Shown here: in pieces, positions 46,424 to 54,826 of the stretch
Layout: each line of letters begins with the position of its first letter
Position numbering within the stretch: the stretch's first letter is position 1
DNA from: [Lactobacillus] timonensis
Lineage (GTDB): Bacteria; Bacillota; Bacilli; Lactobacillales; Lactobacillaceae
Length of the DNA stretch: 64,000 nucleotides
Assembly (NCBI RefSeq): GCF_900240275.1
Contig: NZ_LT964761.1
Location: 1,513,389-1,577,388 of the forward strand
Reading direction: 5' to 3'
Made by a program: the position numbers and the translations under genes
Notes under the pieces: generated by a model
What the model was told of the DNA's origin: nothing
The model's input: the letters and a program-made list of their open reading frames with translations, nothing else
Database searches by the model: none

Positions 46424-46957
46424 ATGTCTAAATATTCATATCAATTTAAAGTTAGAGCAGTTCAAGACTACTTGAACAAAAGTCATGACTATTCATTAGT
46501 TTGTCAGAAATATGGCATTTCTTCCAACCATAGCTTAATGGCATGGGTACAGGATGTTCAAGCATGTGGTTATGAGAGTTTGGCTCCCAAGAGGAGCCAT
46601 CGTATTTATTCACTTGATTATAAACTTCAGGTAATCACTTACTACCGTACTCACGAGTTAAGCATAGATAAAGTAGCTGCGAAATTTAATTTGAATCGCA
46701 CACAAGTTTATTCATGGTATCGTAAATATAAAAATGAAGGGATCGTCGGCCTTCGGTCAAAGCCTAAGGGTCGACCAGCTAAAACTATGAACAAACATAA
46801 AACGATTAACAAATATAAAATCAAGCCTACTAAAGAAGAACAATATAGGCAAAAAATTGCCGATCTGGAAGCTAAGATCGCCGATCAAGAAATGGAGATC
46901 GACATCTTAAAAAAATTACAAGCCCTAAGACAGCAGCGCGGAAAGAACAAGCACTAG
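46424..46957 (+). CDS. IS3-family transposase OrfA
   Basis: The 177-residue protein has two helix-turn-helix parts (residues 1-60, QDYLNKSHDYSLVCQKYGIS, and 65-115, YYRTHELSIDKVAAKFNLN) and a C-terminal coiled coil (QKIADLEAKIADQEMEIDIL). It binds the element ends. An A7 run at 46909-46915 near the end allows a -1 frameshift that fuses it to OrfB, giving the active transposase. Confidence 0.93.
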   Translation: MSKYSYQFKVRAVQDYLNKSHDYSLVCQKYGISSNHSLMAWVQDVQACGYESLAPKRSHRIYSLDYKLQVITYYRTHELSIDKVAAKFNLNRTQVYSWYRKYKNEGIVGLRSKPKGRPAKTMNKHKTINKYKIKPTKEEQYRQKIADLEAKIADQEMEIDILKKLQALRQQRGKNKH

Positions 46958-46995
46958 CGATCCAAGATCTTAGGGCTAAGTACCCATTATCTAAG

Positions 46996-47802
46996 TTGTT
47001 AACATATTTTGGTATTCCACGATCCACCTTCTATGAACGTCTTAAAGCCGCAAAGCGTATCGATAAGTATCATCAGGTAAAGCAGGAAATTGCGAAGCAA
47101 TTTAAACGTAGTCAGGAAACCTACGGTTATCGCCGAATTTGGTATTGTCTCATCAAGAAAGGCTTCACATATTGTCAAGAAACAGTGCGTCGATTAATGA
47201 CTAGCATGGGATTAAAGGTAACTGTGTACTCAGCCAAGAGTCACTATCATTCATATCGTGGTCATGTGGGCAAGGTTGCCCCTAATTACTTACATCAGCA
47301 ATTTAATGCACAAAAAGCATATCAAGTTCTACATACAGATATCACACAAATTTCTATTAATGAACAGGTCAAAGGCTATTTATCACCAGTCATTGATGAG
47401 GCCAGTGGTGCCGTGGTCGCTTACGCGACCTCAACTCATCCTAATATGAAATTAGTTAGCACTATGTTGGCAAGTTTATTTAATAAACTGCCACAACGTA
47501 GTAACTCCATCATGCATTCAGATCAAGGATGGCAGTATCAACACCACTTGTATCAAATTTTATTACGTCAACACGGAATTACTCAGTCGATGTCCCGTAA
47601 AGGAAATTGCTTAGATAACTCACCAGCCGAAAGCTTTTTTAACTTGAAACGTGAGTGTTTGAATCGGATAAAGATCACTTCATTTCAGCAATTTAAAACT
47701 GTCATTGAGCAATACATCTATTGGTACAACAACGTACGAATTTCAGCAAATAAAAAAGGAATGACACCGAATCAATATATTCGATATCATTCCAATCTTT
47801 AA
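46996..47802 (+). CDS. IS3-family transposase OrfB (DDE domain)
   Basis: The 268 residues from the first ATG hold the rve-type catalytic core: LHTDITQI (first Asp), MHSDQGWQYQH (second Asp) and NSPAESFFNLKRE (Glu). The open frame extends upstream to about 46910 (through ARKEQALAIQDLRAKYPLS), so the natural product is the OrfAB fusion made by -1 frameshifting at the A7 run. The frame is intact, so the element could be active. Confidence 0.93.
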   Translation: MLTYFGIPRSTFYERLKAAKRIDKYHQVKQEIAKQFKRSQETYGYRRIWYCLIKKGFTYCQETVRRLMTSMGLKVTVYSAKSHYHSYRGHVGKVAPNYLHQQFNAQKAYQVLHTDITQISINEQVKGYLSPVIDEASGAVVAYATSTHPNMKLVSTMLASLFNKLPQRSNSIMHSDQGWQYQHHLYQILLRQHGITQSMSRKGNCLDNSPAESFFNLKRECLNRIKITSFQQFKTVIEQYIYWYNNVRISANKKGMTPNQYIRYHSNL

Positions 47803-47872
47803 AAGTTAGTAAAGTGTCCAACTTTTTTATAGCACTTCATTATCAGGGCGCGGTTTTTTATCATCTAAATTT

Positions 47873-48370
47873 TTAGGCGTACTCATGAGCTAACTTGGCA
47901 CAGGCAGCAGCAACAATTGCCCCTAGCAGGTCATCCAAAAAGGTATTAACGTGTTGTTTGTCTTCATCAAATTTTTTGATTAAACCATATTTGACCCGGT
48001 CAAGGTAACCAAAGTTAGTGGAACCAATGGTCCCGTAGATATTTGCAATCTGTAGTGCCAGCACTTCGTCCACACCAAAGACACCAGCATCGTTACGGAT
48101 GATTGATAGGAGTGGTTCCTTTAGCTTTTTTTCTTCGGCCAACCGGTCTAATTCGAGGCCAACCATAACATTGTTCATCAATTCACGTTTATGCATTTCG
48201 TTAATAAGGACGCGTGCACACTTTTCGACGGTAAGCTCGGGAATGTAATCAATTTCCATTTTGTGAACGATCTTTGCTAGGTCATGCAGCGTAATACCTC
48301 GTTTATTAAATTCATCAATAATGAATTGGTATGCCTTCGTATCTGGGTATTTAAAACCTTTATTTTGCAT
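47873..48370 (-). CDS. pgpA: Phosphatidylglycerophosphatase A-like protein
   Basis: PgpA removes phosphate from phosphatidylglycerol phosphate. The 165-residue protein matches the Firmicutes PgpA/YutG-type domain: residues 85-165 contain NDAGVFGVDEVLALQIANIYGT and HVNTFLDDLLGAIVAAACAKL, with conserved Asp and Asn. Firmicutes members are soluble-looking compared with the E. coli enzyme. GGAGGCAGGAATT precedes the ATG. Its terminator is the split hairpin, so its transcripts may now run into the IS3 element. Confidence 0.82.
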   Translation of the reverse strand: MQNKGFKYPDTKAYQFIIDEFNKRGITLHDLAKIVHKMEIDYIPELTVEKCARVLINEMHKRELMNNVMVGLELDRLAEEKKLKEPLLSIIRNDAGVFGVDEVLALQIANIYGTIGSTNFGYLDRVKYGLIKKFDEDKQHVNTFLDDLLGAIVAAACAKLAHEYA

Positions 48371-48498
48371 AATTCCTGCCTCCGTTTTCTTAAATATTAA
48401 GTTAAAATTTTACTCCTCTTCACTCTTTTTCGCCAATTATTTCAATTGCTACTGTTATAATAATTAACAGCACTCTTTTTTGAGAGAAGGTAATTAAA

Positions 48499-49365
48499 AT
48501 CTTATATAAAGCAGCACTTGTCTTAGAAGGCGGTGCCTTACGTGGGCAGTATACCGCTGGCGTTGTTGACAGCTTTTTGGCAAACGGAATTGAATTTGAC
48601 TGTGTGATTGGCGTTTCTGCTGGCGCCTTGTGTGGCGCTAATTTTGTTTCCAAACAGTTTGGCCGCGTGACCAACGTTAACACTGGTTACCGTCACCGTC
48701 GTGATTACATTTCCATGACCAGGATGTTTAAAAAAGAAAGCATCATTAACCTCGACTTTCTATTTGCTGACCATGGCTGGGACTGGCACCAATTTGACGA
48801 ACGAGCATACCAACGGTCCGCCTCTAATTTCATTATTGTTGCCACTTCATTGGCTACTGGAAAAGCAGTTACGTTTGCAAAACCGACAGGCGAGGACCTC
48901 ATTACCGCTTTGAAGGCCTCTTCTTCGATTCCATTTATTGGTGATCCACAAAAAACTAGTAAGGGTGAATGTTTAGATGGCGGTGTGGCAGATTCGATCC
49001 CGTACGATCTTGCCTTACAACAAGGATTTGACAAAATGATTATCGTTCGTACAAGGGACGCCAGTTTCCGCAAAAAACCTTCTTCACACTTCGAGAAAAT
49101 GACGTACCGACGAGTTTACAAAGACTACCCTGCCTTTATTCAGACGGGGATTAACCGCCCTCTCGTTTACAACCAACAGGTGAGCGGCGTTGCAGACCTG
49201 GTTCGGGATGGAAAGGCATTATGCATTGCCCCACAGCAACCGGTTAAGGTTAGCCGTCTCGAATACAATACGAAGAAATTAACTACTCTTTACTTGCAAG
49301 GGAGAAAGGATGGTCAATCACAAACAAAAGCCATTCGTAAGTTCCTTGCTGATAAAGCGTATTAA
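48499..49365 (+). CDS. Patatin-like phospholipase, apparent ATC start
   Basis: The patatin hydrolase motifs are complete: EGGALRGQYTAG (oxyanion loop), IGVSAGALCG (nucleophilic Ser in G-x-S-x-G) and LDGGVADSIP (Asp of the dyad). Homology begins at LYKAALVLEGG, but the first ATG/GTG/TTG in frame, TTG 48577, would delete the oxyanion loop. GAGAAGG lies exactly 8 bases before an ATC codon at 48499, and an in-frame TGA lies at 48481, so ATC (or ATT at 48493) appears to be the start. This gives 288 residues, the usual length. Acyl substrate unknown. Confidence 0.78.
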   Translation: MLYKAALVLEGGALRGQYTAGVVDSFLANGIEFDCVIGVSAGALCGANFVSKQFGRVTNVNTGYRHRRDYISMTRMFKKESIINLDFLFADHGWDWHQFDERAYQRSASNFIIVATSLATGKAVTFAKPTGEDLITALKASSSIPFIGDPQKTSKGECLDGGVADSIPYDLALQQGFDKMIIVRTRDASFRKKPSSHFEKMTYRRVYKDYPAFIQTGINRPLVYNQQVSGVADLVRDGKALCIAPQQPVKVSRLEYNTKKLTTLYLQGRKDGQSQTKAIRKFLADKAY

Positions 49366-50222
49366 TTATCCCAAATGTCTGCAGCTACCTCTTTTAAGAT
49401 TGCCTTTTTTTGGTGTAGCTGGAAATGGGTAGTGTTAGCGTATGTCCGTTCGTGATAAGTAGATCCCATTTTCTTAACTACTAACCTCATCATTTGCGAT
49501 TGAACATGGGGGACAGAACCATCTGTCTGGTCATTTTTTCCTTCTTTACTACCTAGTAAGTTAAAGATTTCTGGTTGATTATGATTGGCTTGCATCAAAC
49601 TAGCACCACGTAATAGTTGCTTGAAATTGTGGTCAGTACTCTTGTGTAAGAGGTGTAAGCCAAACCTTGTTTTGGTCCCAAAACTTTCATCAACCGGTAC
49701 GCCAAGCAAAACAACTTTTTGGTATTTGATCTCTTTCTGCAACCGAGGAGAACAGAAAACGGCATTAGCCCACTCACTACCGCCATAAGAATGAGCAATA
49801 ACGTTAAGTTTATCAACGTGATAACGATCATGAAGCATTGTTAAAACTGCGGTTAACTGCTTGGTCTGCGGATTATAGGTCGGGGTATAATTCCATACAT
49901 ATAATAACTGGATTAACTGGTTGGGACGATTAGCGTCAAGGTGTCCATGAACAAGACATTTCCCATTTGGCAAAACCCAGATGGTCATAACTTTTTGGGC
50001 AATTTTTTGCTGATAATAGGTAGTGATTAAGCGGTGATATGTCGGTGTACCCCCACCCCACCCTGAAATTAATAAGGTTGGGGTATTTGATTTTTGAACC
50101 CCTGCTGCGAAGTGGTTAAGCCTATTCGACCGACTACCACTAATCATGATCAATTGCCCACATAATAGTAAAACCACCACAATTGCCAGTAATCTTACTC
50201 CATATTTTCCCACTTTATTCAT
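49362..50222 (-). CDS. DUF915 alpha/beta hydrolase, surface-anchored
   Basis: The 286-residue protein has an N-terminal membrane anchor or signal (LLAIVVVLLLCGQLIMISG) and the DUF915 alpha/beta hydrolase domain common in lactobacilli. Nucleophile motif is AHSYGGSEW, with LLISGWGGGTPTY forming the oxyanion region and a His in NTTHFQLH near the end. It probably works outside the membrane on an unknown ester. The ATG follows GGGGCCGGAAGA. It converges on the patatin gene with a 4-base overlap. Confidence 0.85.
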   Translation of the reverse strand: MNKVGKYGVRLLAIVVVLLLCGQLIMISGSRSNRLNHFAAGVQKSNTPTLLISGWGGGTPTYHRLITTYYQQKIAQKVMTIWVLPNGKCLVHGHLDANRPNQLIQLLYVWNYTPTYNPQTKQLTAVLTMLHDRYHVDKLNVIAHSYGGSEWANAVFCSPRLQKEIKYQKVVLLGVPVDESFGTKTRFGLHLLHKSTDHNFKQLLRGASLMQANHNQPEIFNLLGSKEGKNDQTDGSVPHVQSQMMRLVVKKMGSTYHERTYANTTHFQLHQKKAILKEVAADIWDN

Positions 50223-50359
50223 TCTTCCGGCCCCTTTTGTTCTTGCCCTTTATTATATCGCTACATAACGATTATTAGCTAGCTAAAGAGGCTAATAGTT
50301 GTCTTCCTTGTTGTTTTCCTGATATAATATTAACCATTGAGTGAAAGGTGGTGAAGAAA

Positions 50360-50686
50360 ATGGTACTCTTTCATAAGGCTTTCTGGCTTATCTTAGCGCT
50401 AGTGCTATTTATTTGCGGTATTGTGGGACTATTGTTACCAATCATTCCGCAAGTACCATTTTTCTTTGGCGCGGCCTGGTCACTAACCAAGGCATCTTCA
50501 CGCTTTGAAAACTGGCTACATCGCCAGCGATGGTACCAACAGACTGTTGAGCAGTTGCTTGTCTGGAAACGCCGCTGGGCCAAACGAACTGACAATTTCC
50601 TTCGCCAACGTCAAATTAACTGGCAGTGGTTAACTCGCCAGTGGCAAGTGGAACCAGTTCGAATTAATAAAGATGATCAAAAATAA
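50360..50686 (+). CDS. DUF454 (YbaN-like) membrane protein
   Basis: The 108-residue protein has one or two N-terminal hydrophobic segments (FWLILALVLFICGIVGLLLP) and the DUF454 pattern IIPQVPFFFGAAWSLTKASSR followed by a basic, Trp-rich tail. The function of the family is unknown. The ATG at 50360 follows AAAGGTGG by 8 bases; GTG codons at 50348 and 50351 overlap that site. It shares a bidirectional terminator with the convergent PLD-AAA gene. Confidence 0.8.
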   Translation: MVLFHKAFWLILALVLFICGIVGLLLPIIPQVPFFFGAAWSLTKASSRFENWLHRQRWYQQTVEQLLVWKRRWAKRTDNFLRQRQINWQWLTRQWQVEPVRINKDDQK

Positions 50687-50697
50687 TTAAACAATTA

Positions 50698-50738
50698 CAA
50701 AAAAGCAGAGCGATTTGAATGGATCGCTCTGCTTTTAT
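50698..50738. terminator. Bidirectional terminator
   Basis: AAAAGCAGAGCGAT pairs perfectly with ATCGCTCTGCTTTT around TTGAATGG, with A- and T-runs on either side. It ends both the DUF454 gene and the convergent PLD-AAA gene. Confidence 0.9.
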
Positions 50739-53080
50739 TATCCAAATAGTCGGGCAAAGAAACCGCGACGCTTTTTTGGCTTACCATCGTCTCCTTGTTC
50801 ATGATCGTCGGGTGACCCTTGTTCTTTCTTATCGGCATATGGGTTTTCTTCGCCAATCCACCGGAAAAACTCTGGTGCTTTAATCTCCGCAAACTTGCCT
50901 GTTTTACCGGTAACACCATCTACACAAATTTCAACTGGTAAAGCGTTTCGGTATTCTTCCATACTGTTCTCACCACCAAATCCGTTAAAACTACTAAGTT
51001 TGGCCATATCGAACAGTAAACTTTGCTTTTCTTTGCGGTAAACAAAATCATCAGGCTGGGTAATATAGAGTTTTGCCCACTTGCTCCGCGCCGTTTCACG
51101 AAAGTCATCACAGATGGCATCAGCAAAATAATTAGGTAACTCCATCCCCGCTTCATGGTAGTAATCTTTAAAAATTAAACGAGTATTTGCTAAGAAGTCA
51201 AGTCGGCCAGTCGATTCATTAAAGATTCGCCAAGCCGTTTGGTCATCTTCTAGTAAGTTGGCCATCCGAATAACAAAGTCTTGGAATAAGTTGTTATTGA
51301 GGGTTTTTCTAACATTGAAGATGTACTTATTAGCTTCCCCCTTCTTGCTATCGTCGATCACTTTATCAATTTGCAGATAATACGACCGTCGTGCTGTTTC
51401 ACGCACCATTGTAAAACCAGAGTTATAGTTGGTTGTCCCAATGAGCGGAGCAATTGCCCGCGGGTGGTTCACAACTTCGTTCATGGTGTCCACAACCAAG
51501 TGTCGGCTATACTGTGGCTGTTGGAAAAAGTAGGGATCAATTTCATCAACCAAGACCGGGTAACAACTACCTTGTTTCATGTAGTTCTCTAAAGCCTGAA
51601 CGGTCTTAGCCTTCCGTTGAGCGGTACTAGATGGATAGATGGTCCCAAAATCAATCAATGACTTATCAGTATTCCAAGTCAGCTGGTTGATCATCCGCAA
51701 AAGGGTTGATTTGCCAGAACCGGCCGTTGCCCCTAAAAACAGAAAATTTGGGACATCGTTACCGTCTTCTGCATTCAAACTAGTTTTTTGACGGATTTCC
51801 CAAAGGAAAGGAGCAGTAAAACTATATAAAATCGCTTCGAAGAACCGCTTTCCATAGTCAGGATTATAATCAACGACAAATTGTTGGTAGCCCTTCATGA
51901 TGTTATCAATGGCCTGTAAGCCCTCTTTAATAGTGGACTGATTAGCTTTCTCACCAAACGGCAAGGGAAAATTACCAGTCTGACTAGGGGTAAACAAGCC
52001 CGTAATGTGCCGCGCCAAATTGCGCTCCATTGGCCGGTCGTACAGATAGGTCGCGTACTTTTTCTCTACTGCCTGCTCTTCTTCAGTTAATGGCGATTGC
52101 AGTGCCCGGTGCACATTGTTCATGATTTGCTGTTTTGCCTTAATCTTCGGGTGAGCCGCACGTGGTGAAACCGACTCCTTCTGCAAATTAAGCAGAATAT
52201 CATCTTGTTGGATCTGACGCCGTTTCTTTTCCTTATCAGCAGTGCGGTTAACTGTTGCATCACGCATAAAGCGCGGGTAATTGGCGCTAACGATATGCTT
52301 TTCAATTTGTTGCGGAATATCAGCTGTCAAGACGTTAGTCAACGTATCTTCAGCGATTGCATCGGCAGTGCTATTGTCGAGAATGACAACGTTGCTGCCC
52401 CGCCCATTTTTATGACTTTCACTCAGTTGGTGAGAGGCTGCCCGAAGGAGGCTTTCCGCAAAATAAGGAATAACAACAGGCCGGATATCCGTTTTAAAGT
52501 GAACCATCATGCTATCAAACAAGGGACTGTCATCAAAAACCAAAACTTCTTCAAAGCGGTTTTGGGCATCCGTGAAGGCCTGCTTAGTTAAGTTAGCAGA
52601 GGTAATAATAACACGCTGCTCGTGATTATCAGGGTTACTTAACAGGTAAAAACGTGAATGAATCACCTGCGTCGGTGCTATTTCGATCGACAAAATATTG
52701 CCCAATGCGGCCAGTTGTAGTTGACCACTAAGTTCCTGGAAAAGCCGTGTCGGTTGCTTATCCCCAATTGTGCGCATTGCCTCTACAAGGGCGACTTTCG
52801 TTGATAACTCGGCCGCACTGTAATTTTCTGCCAGTTGTTCGGAACCAAGAACTAGCTCAATTTTAACGAAGTCAGCTAGGTAGCGGTTAATAAAGTCAGC
52901 AGACAAGTCACCGCACACACCAACAAGCTGGCTGTATTTCTCACTGTCAAATAATTCGCTAATCGACATTTTGGTACTTTGTTGATTATAAATGACGTGA
53001 ATTCGCCTGATTGTATCACCAACTTGTTTGGCTTTTTGTTGATGTTGTTTTTTCTTTGACCGCTTCTTTTGGTCTGCCAT
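50738..53080 (-). CDS. PLD-nuclease-like domain fused to an AAA-type ATPase
   Basis: I do not recognise a named family for this 780-residue protein. The N-terminus is very Lys/Gln-rich. Residues about 60-200 look like one phospholipase-D-type (HKD) half: HSRFYLL near residue 140, then IITSANLTKQAF and FEEVLVFDDS, with Arg in place of the usual Lys. Residues about 430-620 form a P-loop ATPase with GATAGSGKSTLLRMI (Walker A, about 450) and PVLVDEIDPYF (Walker B, about 510), and IGTTNYNSG as a sensor-1-like segment. The tail is acidic and then ends KPKKRRGFFARLFG. It has its own promoter and terminators. A nucleic-acid or lipid target is possible; neither is shown. Confidence 0.75.
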   Translation of the reverse strand: MADQKKRSKKKQHQQKAKQVGDTIRRIHVIYNQQSTKMSISELFDSEKYSQLVGVCGDLSADFINRYLADFVKIELVLGSEQLAENYSAAELSTKVALVEAMRTIGDKQPTRLFQELSGQLQLAALGNILSIEIAPTQVIHSRFYLLSNPDNHEQRVIITSANLTKQAFTDAQNRFEEVLVFDDSPLFDSMMVHFKTDIRPVVIPYFAESLLRAASHQLSESHKNGRGSNVVILDNSTADAIAEDTLTNVLTADIPQQIEKHIVSANYPRFMRDATVNRTADKEKKRRQIQQDDILLNLQKESVSPRAAHPKIKAKQQIMNNVHRALQSPLTEEEQAVEKKYATYLYDRPMERNLARHITGLFTPSQTGNFPLPFGEKANQSTIKEGLQAIDNIMKGYQQFVVDYNPDYGKRFFEAILYSFTAPFLWEIRQKTSLNAEDGNDVPNFLFLGATAGSGKSTLLRMINQLTWNTDKSLIDFGTIYPSSTAQRKAKTVQALENYMKQGSCYPVLVDEIDPYFFQQPQYSRHLVVDTMNEVVNHPRAIAPLIGTTNYNSGFTMVRETARRSYYLQIDKVIDDSKKGEANKYIFNVRKTLNNNLFQDFVIRMANLLEDDQTAWRIFNESTGRLDFLANTRLIFKDYYHEAGMELPNYFADAICDDFRETARSKWAKLYITQPDDFVYRKEKQSLLFDMAKLSSFNGFGGENSMEEYRNALPVEICVDGVTGKTGKFAEIKAPEFFRWIGEENPYADKKEQGSPDDHEQGDDGKPKKRRGFFARLFG

Positions 53081-53115
53081 CTTATTAAACCCTCCAGCTA
53101 GATATACGTATCATT

Positions 53116-53124
53116 ATTATAACA
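53116..53124 (-). promoter_or_regulatory. Extended -10 promoter of the PLD-AAA gene
   Basis: On the minus strand TGTTATAAT gives a perfect extended -10 (TG-n-TATAAT), about 35 bases before the start codon, whose ribosome site is GGAGGG. There is no good -35. Confidence 0.6.
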
Positions 53125-53135
53125 CTCCATTAATA

Positions 53136-53179
53136 ACAAATAGGCTTCCACCTTCTGGGATCTCAGAAGAGTGAAAGCC
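53136..53179 (-). terminator. Terminator of the tpiA-fba-phosphoglycerate mutase operon
   Basis: On the minus strand GGCTTTCACTCTTCTG pairs imperfectly with CAGAAGGTGGAAGCC around a short loop, followed by TATTTGTTAT. It separates the operon from the PLD-AAA gene. Confidence 0.65.
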
Positions 53180-53226
53180 AATATTATACTGTTTCGTTAG
53201 TTTTTTCTAATTATCTTTCCAGTTGG

Positions 53227-53880
53227 TTATAGGTGTTTGCTATTGTAAGCCGCAATCCGCGGTCGACCTTCATTCATAACTAGTTTCATCATCTCACCGT
53301 TATCAAGGTTCGGGTAAGTGCGGGTCCCATCAATCCGACTTGCTAAGTACTGAATAATAGAGCCGTGAGTCGCCACAATTACTCTTTTTTGATCGCCGAG
53401 TTGCTCAAAAAGATTCATCATCTCTGCTACTCGTTGATTTAATTCTTTACTGCCCTCGGCAAGGTGCGCAGGATCTGCCTCTTTTAGCAGGTCGTGCGAC
53501 TTTTCAACCCCAAATTCTGCTACAAGTTGACCAATCCGACGAAAACGCTTGTTGCCCAGCCTGCTGGCCCAAATAGCGCCTTCCTCGTTACTGTGACCCT
53601 CAAAGGACCCGTAAAAAACCTCACGGAACAACGATTTAGCAACAGGAATTTTATTTGGTGTGTAGTTATTTTGGGCAATCATAATTTTAGCAGTATCGAT
53701 TGCCCGCTTCATGTCACTAGAAAAAAGATAATCAACCTTTAGTGCAGCCAGTGTCTGACCAATATTGGCAGCATCTGCTTCACCTTGTTCAGTTAACGGT
53801 GTATCCGACCACCCCTGCAATCGTGCAAAACAGTTGAAGTACGTTTGACCATGTCGAATCAAATAAATGGTAGTTGCCAT
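53227..53880 (-). CDS. Histidine phosphatase / phosphoglycerate mutase family protein
   Basis: The 217-residue protein has the RHG motif YLIRHGQTYFN with the phospho-accepting His, LQGWSDTPLTEQGEADA, a central Glu in REVFYGSFEGHSNEEGA and ATHGSIIQYL with the second His. Members are cofactor-dependent mutases or broad phosphatases, and sequence alone does not separate them. It is the last gene of a three-gene operon with fba- and tpiA-like genes (16-base gap), so a role in triose or sugar-phosphate metabolism is plausible. Confidence 0.85.
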   Translation of the reverse strand: MATTIYLIRHGQTYFNCFARLQGWSDTPLTEQGEADAANIGQTLAALKVDYLFSSDMKRAIDTAKIMIAQNNYTPNKIPVAKSLFREVFYGSFEGHSNEEGAIWASRLGNKRFRRIGQLVAEFGVEKSHDLLKEADPAHLAEGSKELNQRVAEMMNLFEQLGDQKRVIVATHGSIIQYLASRIDGTRTYPNLDNGEMMKLVMNEGRPRIAAYNSKHL

Positions 53881-53896
53881 TGTTTATCCCTTCACA

Positions 53897-54793
53897 TTAA
53901 CCAATGGCTACTTGTGCAGCCCTAATCTCATTAACAGACGGGGTCTTCAGCCAGGAAATCATTTCCTTCATCGAAGACGTAATGGCTTCAGTACCCGGCA
54001 GCAGCAACTTACGGGGGTCATAACCCTTGTGGACCTTATCCAAGTCATGTCCTTCCTCAATGTAGCGGCGGGTGGCTTGCTGAAAGGCTAGCTGGAATTC
54101 GGTATTAATGTTGACCTTACTAATTCCCAAGGCAATTGCCTTTTCGACCTGATTGCGCGGAATTCCGGAACCCCCATGAAGGACTAGTGGGATGCTGATA
54201 GCATGGGCAATCTGCTCTAAGCGGGTAAAGTTCAGTCCTTTCCAGTCTGCAGGATAGATTCCATGAATGTTGCCGATACCGCAAGCTAATTTATCAACAC
54301 CCAGTTGGGCAAAGCGGATAGCATCTTCAACTGACGCCAGCTCGCCGCTGGTAGCATCACGGTTTTCACCAATTTTACCAATTTCTGCTTCGACAGAAAT
54401 GTTTCTTGCATGGGCCAACTGAACAATTTCTTTCGTCTTTTGATAGTTTTCCTCATTTGGCAGCTTATGCCCGTCAAACATAACTGACGGGTAGCCGAGT
54501 TTAATACACTCCAACGCTGCCGCGTAATCACCATGATCAAGGTGAAGAATGACTGGGACATTAACTCCTAGCGAGTCAATTTGGTCCTCAACCATATCCT
54601 TAACAAACTTATAGCCACCCATGTAACGCGAAGCCCCCATGGAAACTTGGACTAACACCGGAGTCTGAGTTTCTTGTGCGCCCTTTAGAATTGCCCGGGT
54701 CCATTCCAGATTGTTAATGTTATAGGCTCCGATGGCATAGTGGTTTGCCCTGGCATCTGCAAAAAGATCGTTACCATTTACTAAATTAGCCAT
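53897..54793 (-). CDS. fba: Class II fructose/tagatose-bisphosphate aldolase family
   Basis: This zinc aldolase of about 298 residues splits a ketose 1,6-bisphosphate into dihydroxyacetone phosphate and glyceraldehyde 3-phosphate. HLDHGDYAAALECIK contains the catalytic Asp and a zinc His, GNIHGIYPADWKGL and LHGGSGIPRNQV the other zinc His residues, and NINTEFQLAF the phosphate site. Fructose, tagatose and other substrates cannot be told apart here. The ATG at 54793 follows GGAGGAAAAAATA. It lies 33 bases after the tpiA-like gene. An obligate heterofermenter would not need it for glycolysis, so a special pathway is possible. Confidence 0.85.
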   Translation of the reverse strand: MANLVNGNDLFADARANHYAIGAYNINNLEWTRAILKGAQETQTPVLVQVSMGASRYMGGYKFVKDMVEDQIDSLGVNVPVILHLDHGDYAAALECIKLGYPSVMFDGHKLPNEENYQKTKEIVQLAHARNISVEAEIGKIGENRDATSGELASVEDAIRFAQLGVDKLACGIGNIHGIYPADWKGLNFTRLEQIAHAISIPLVLHGGSGIPRNQVEKAIALGISKVNINTEFQLAFQQATRRYIEEGHDLDKVHKGYDPRKLLLPGTEAITSSMKEMISWLKTPSVNEIRAAQVAIG

Positions 54794-54826
54794 TATTTTT
54801 TCCTCCATTGTTTACTAAGTTAATCC

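Larger units (their letters stand above)
46372..47839 (+). mobile_element. IS3-family insertion sequence, 1468 bp
   Basis: The ends TGAAGTGCCCTAGAATTG and, read from the right, TGAAGTGCTATAAAAAAG form imperfect inverted repeats of about 25 bases. TTAT flanks both sides (46368-46371 and 47840-47843), a 4-base target duplication. Two overlapping reading frames with an A7 slippery run are typical of IS3 members. Confidence 0.92.
46354..47857. terminator. Intrinsic terminator split by the IS3 element
   Basis: AAAACCGCGCTCC (46354-46366) is complementary to GGGCGCGGTTTT (47846-47857), which continues into T's; without the element and one TTAT copy they are separated by only a short loop. The A-run on the left and T-run on the right make it bidirectional, serving the microprotein gene and the convergent pgpA gene. 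The insertion point lies in the loop. Confidence 0.75.
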
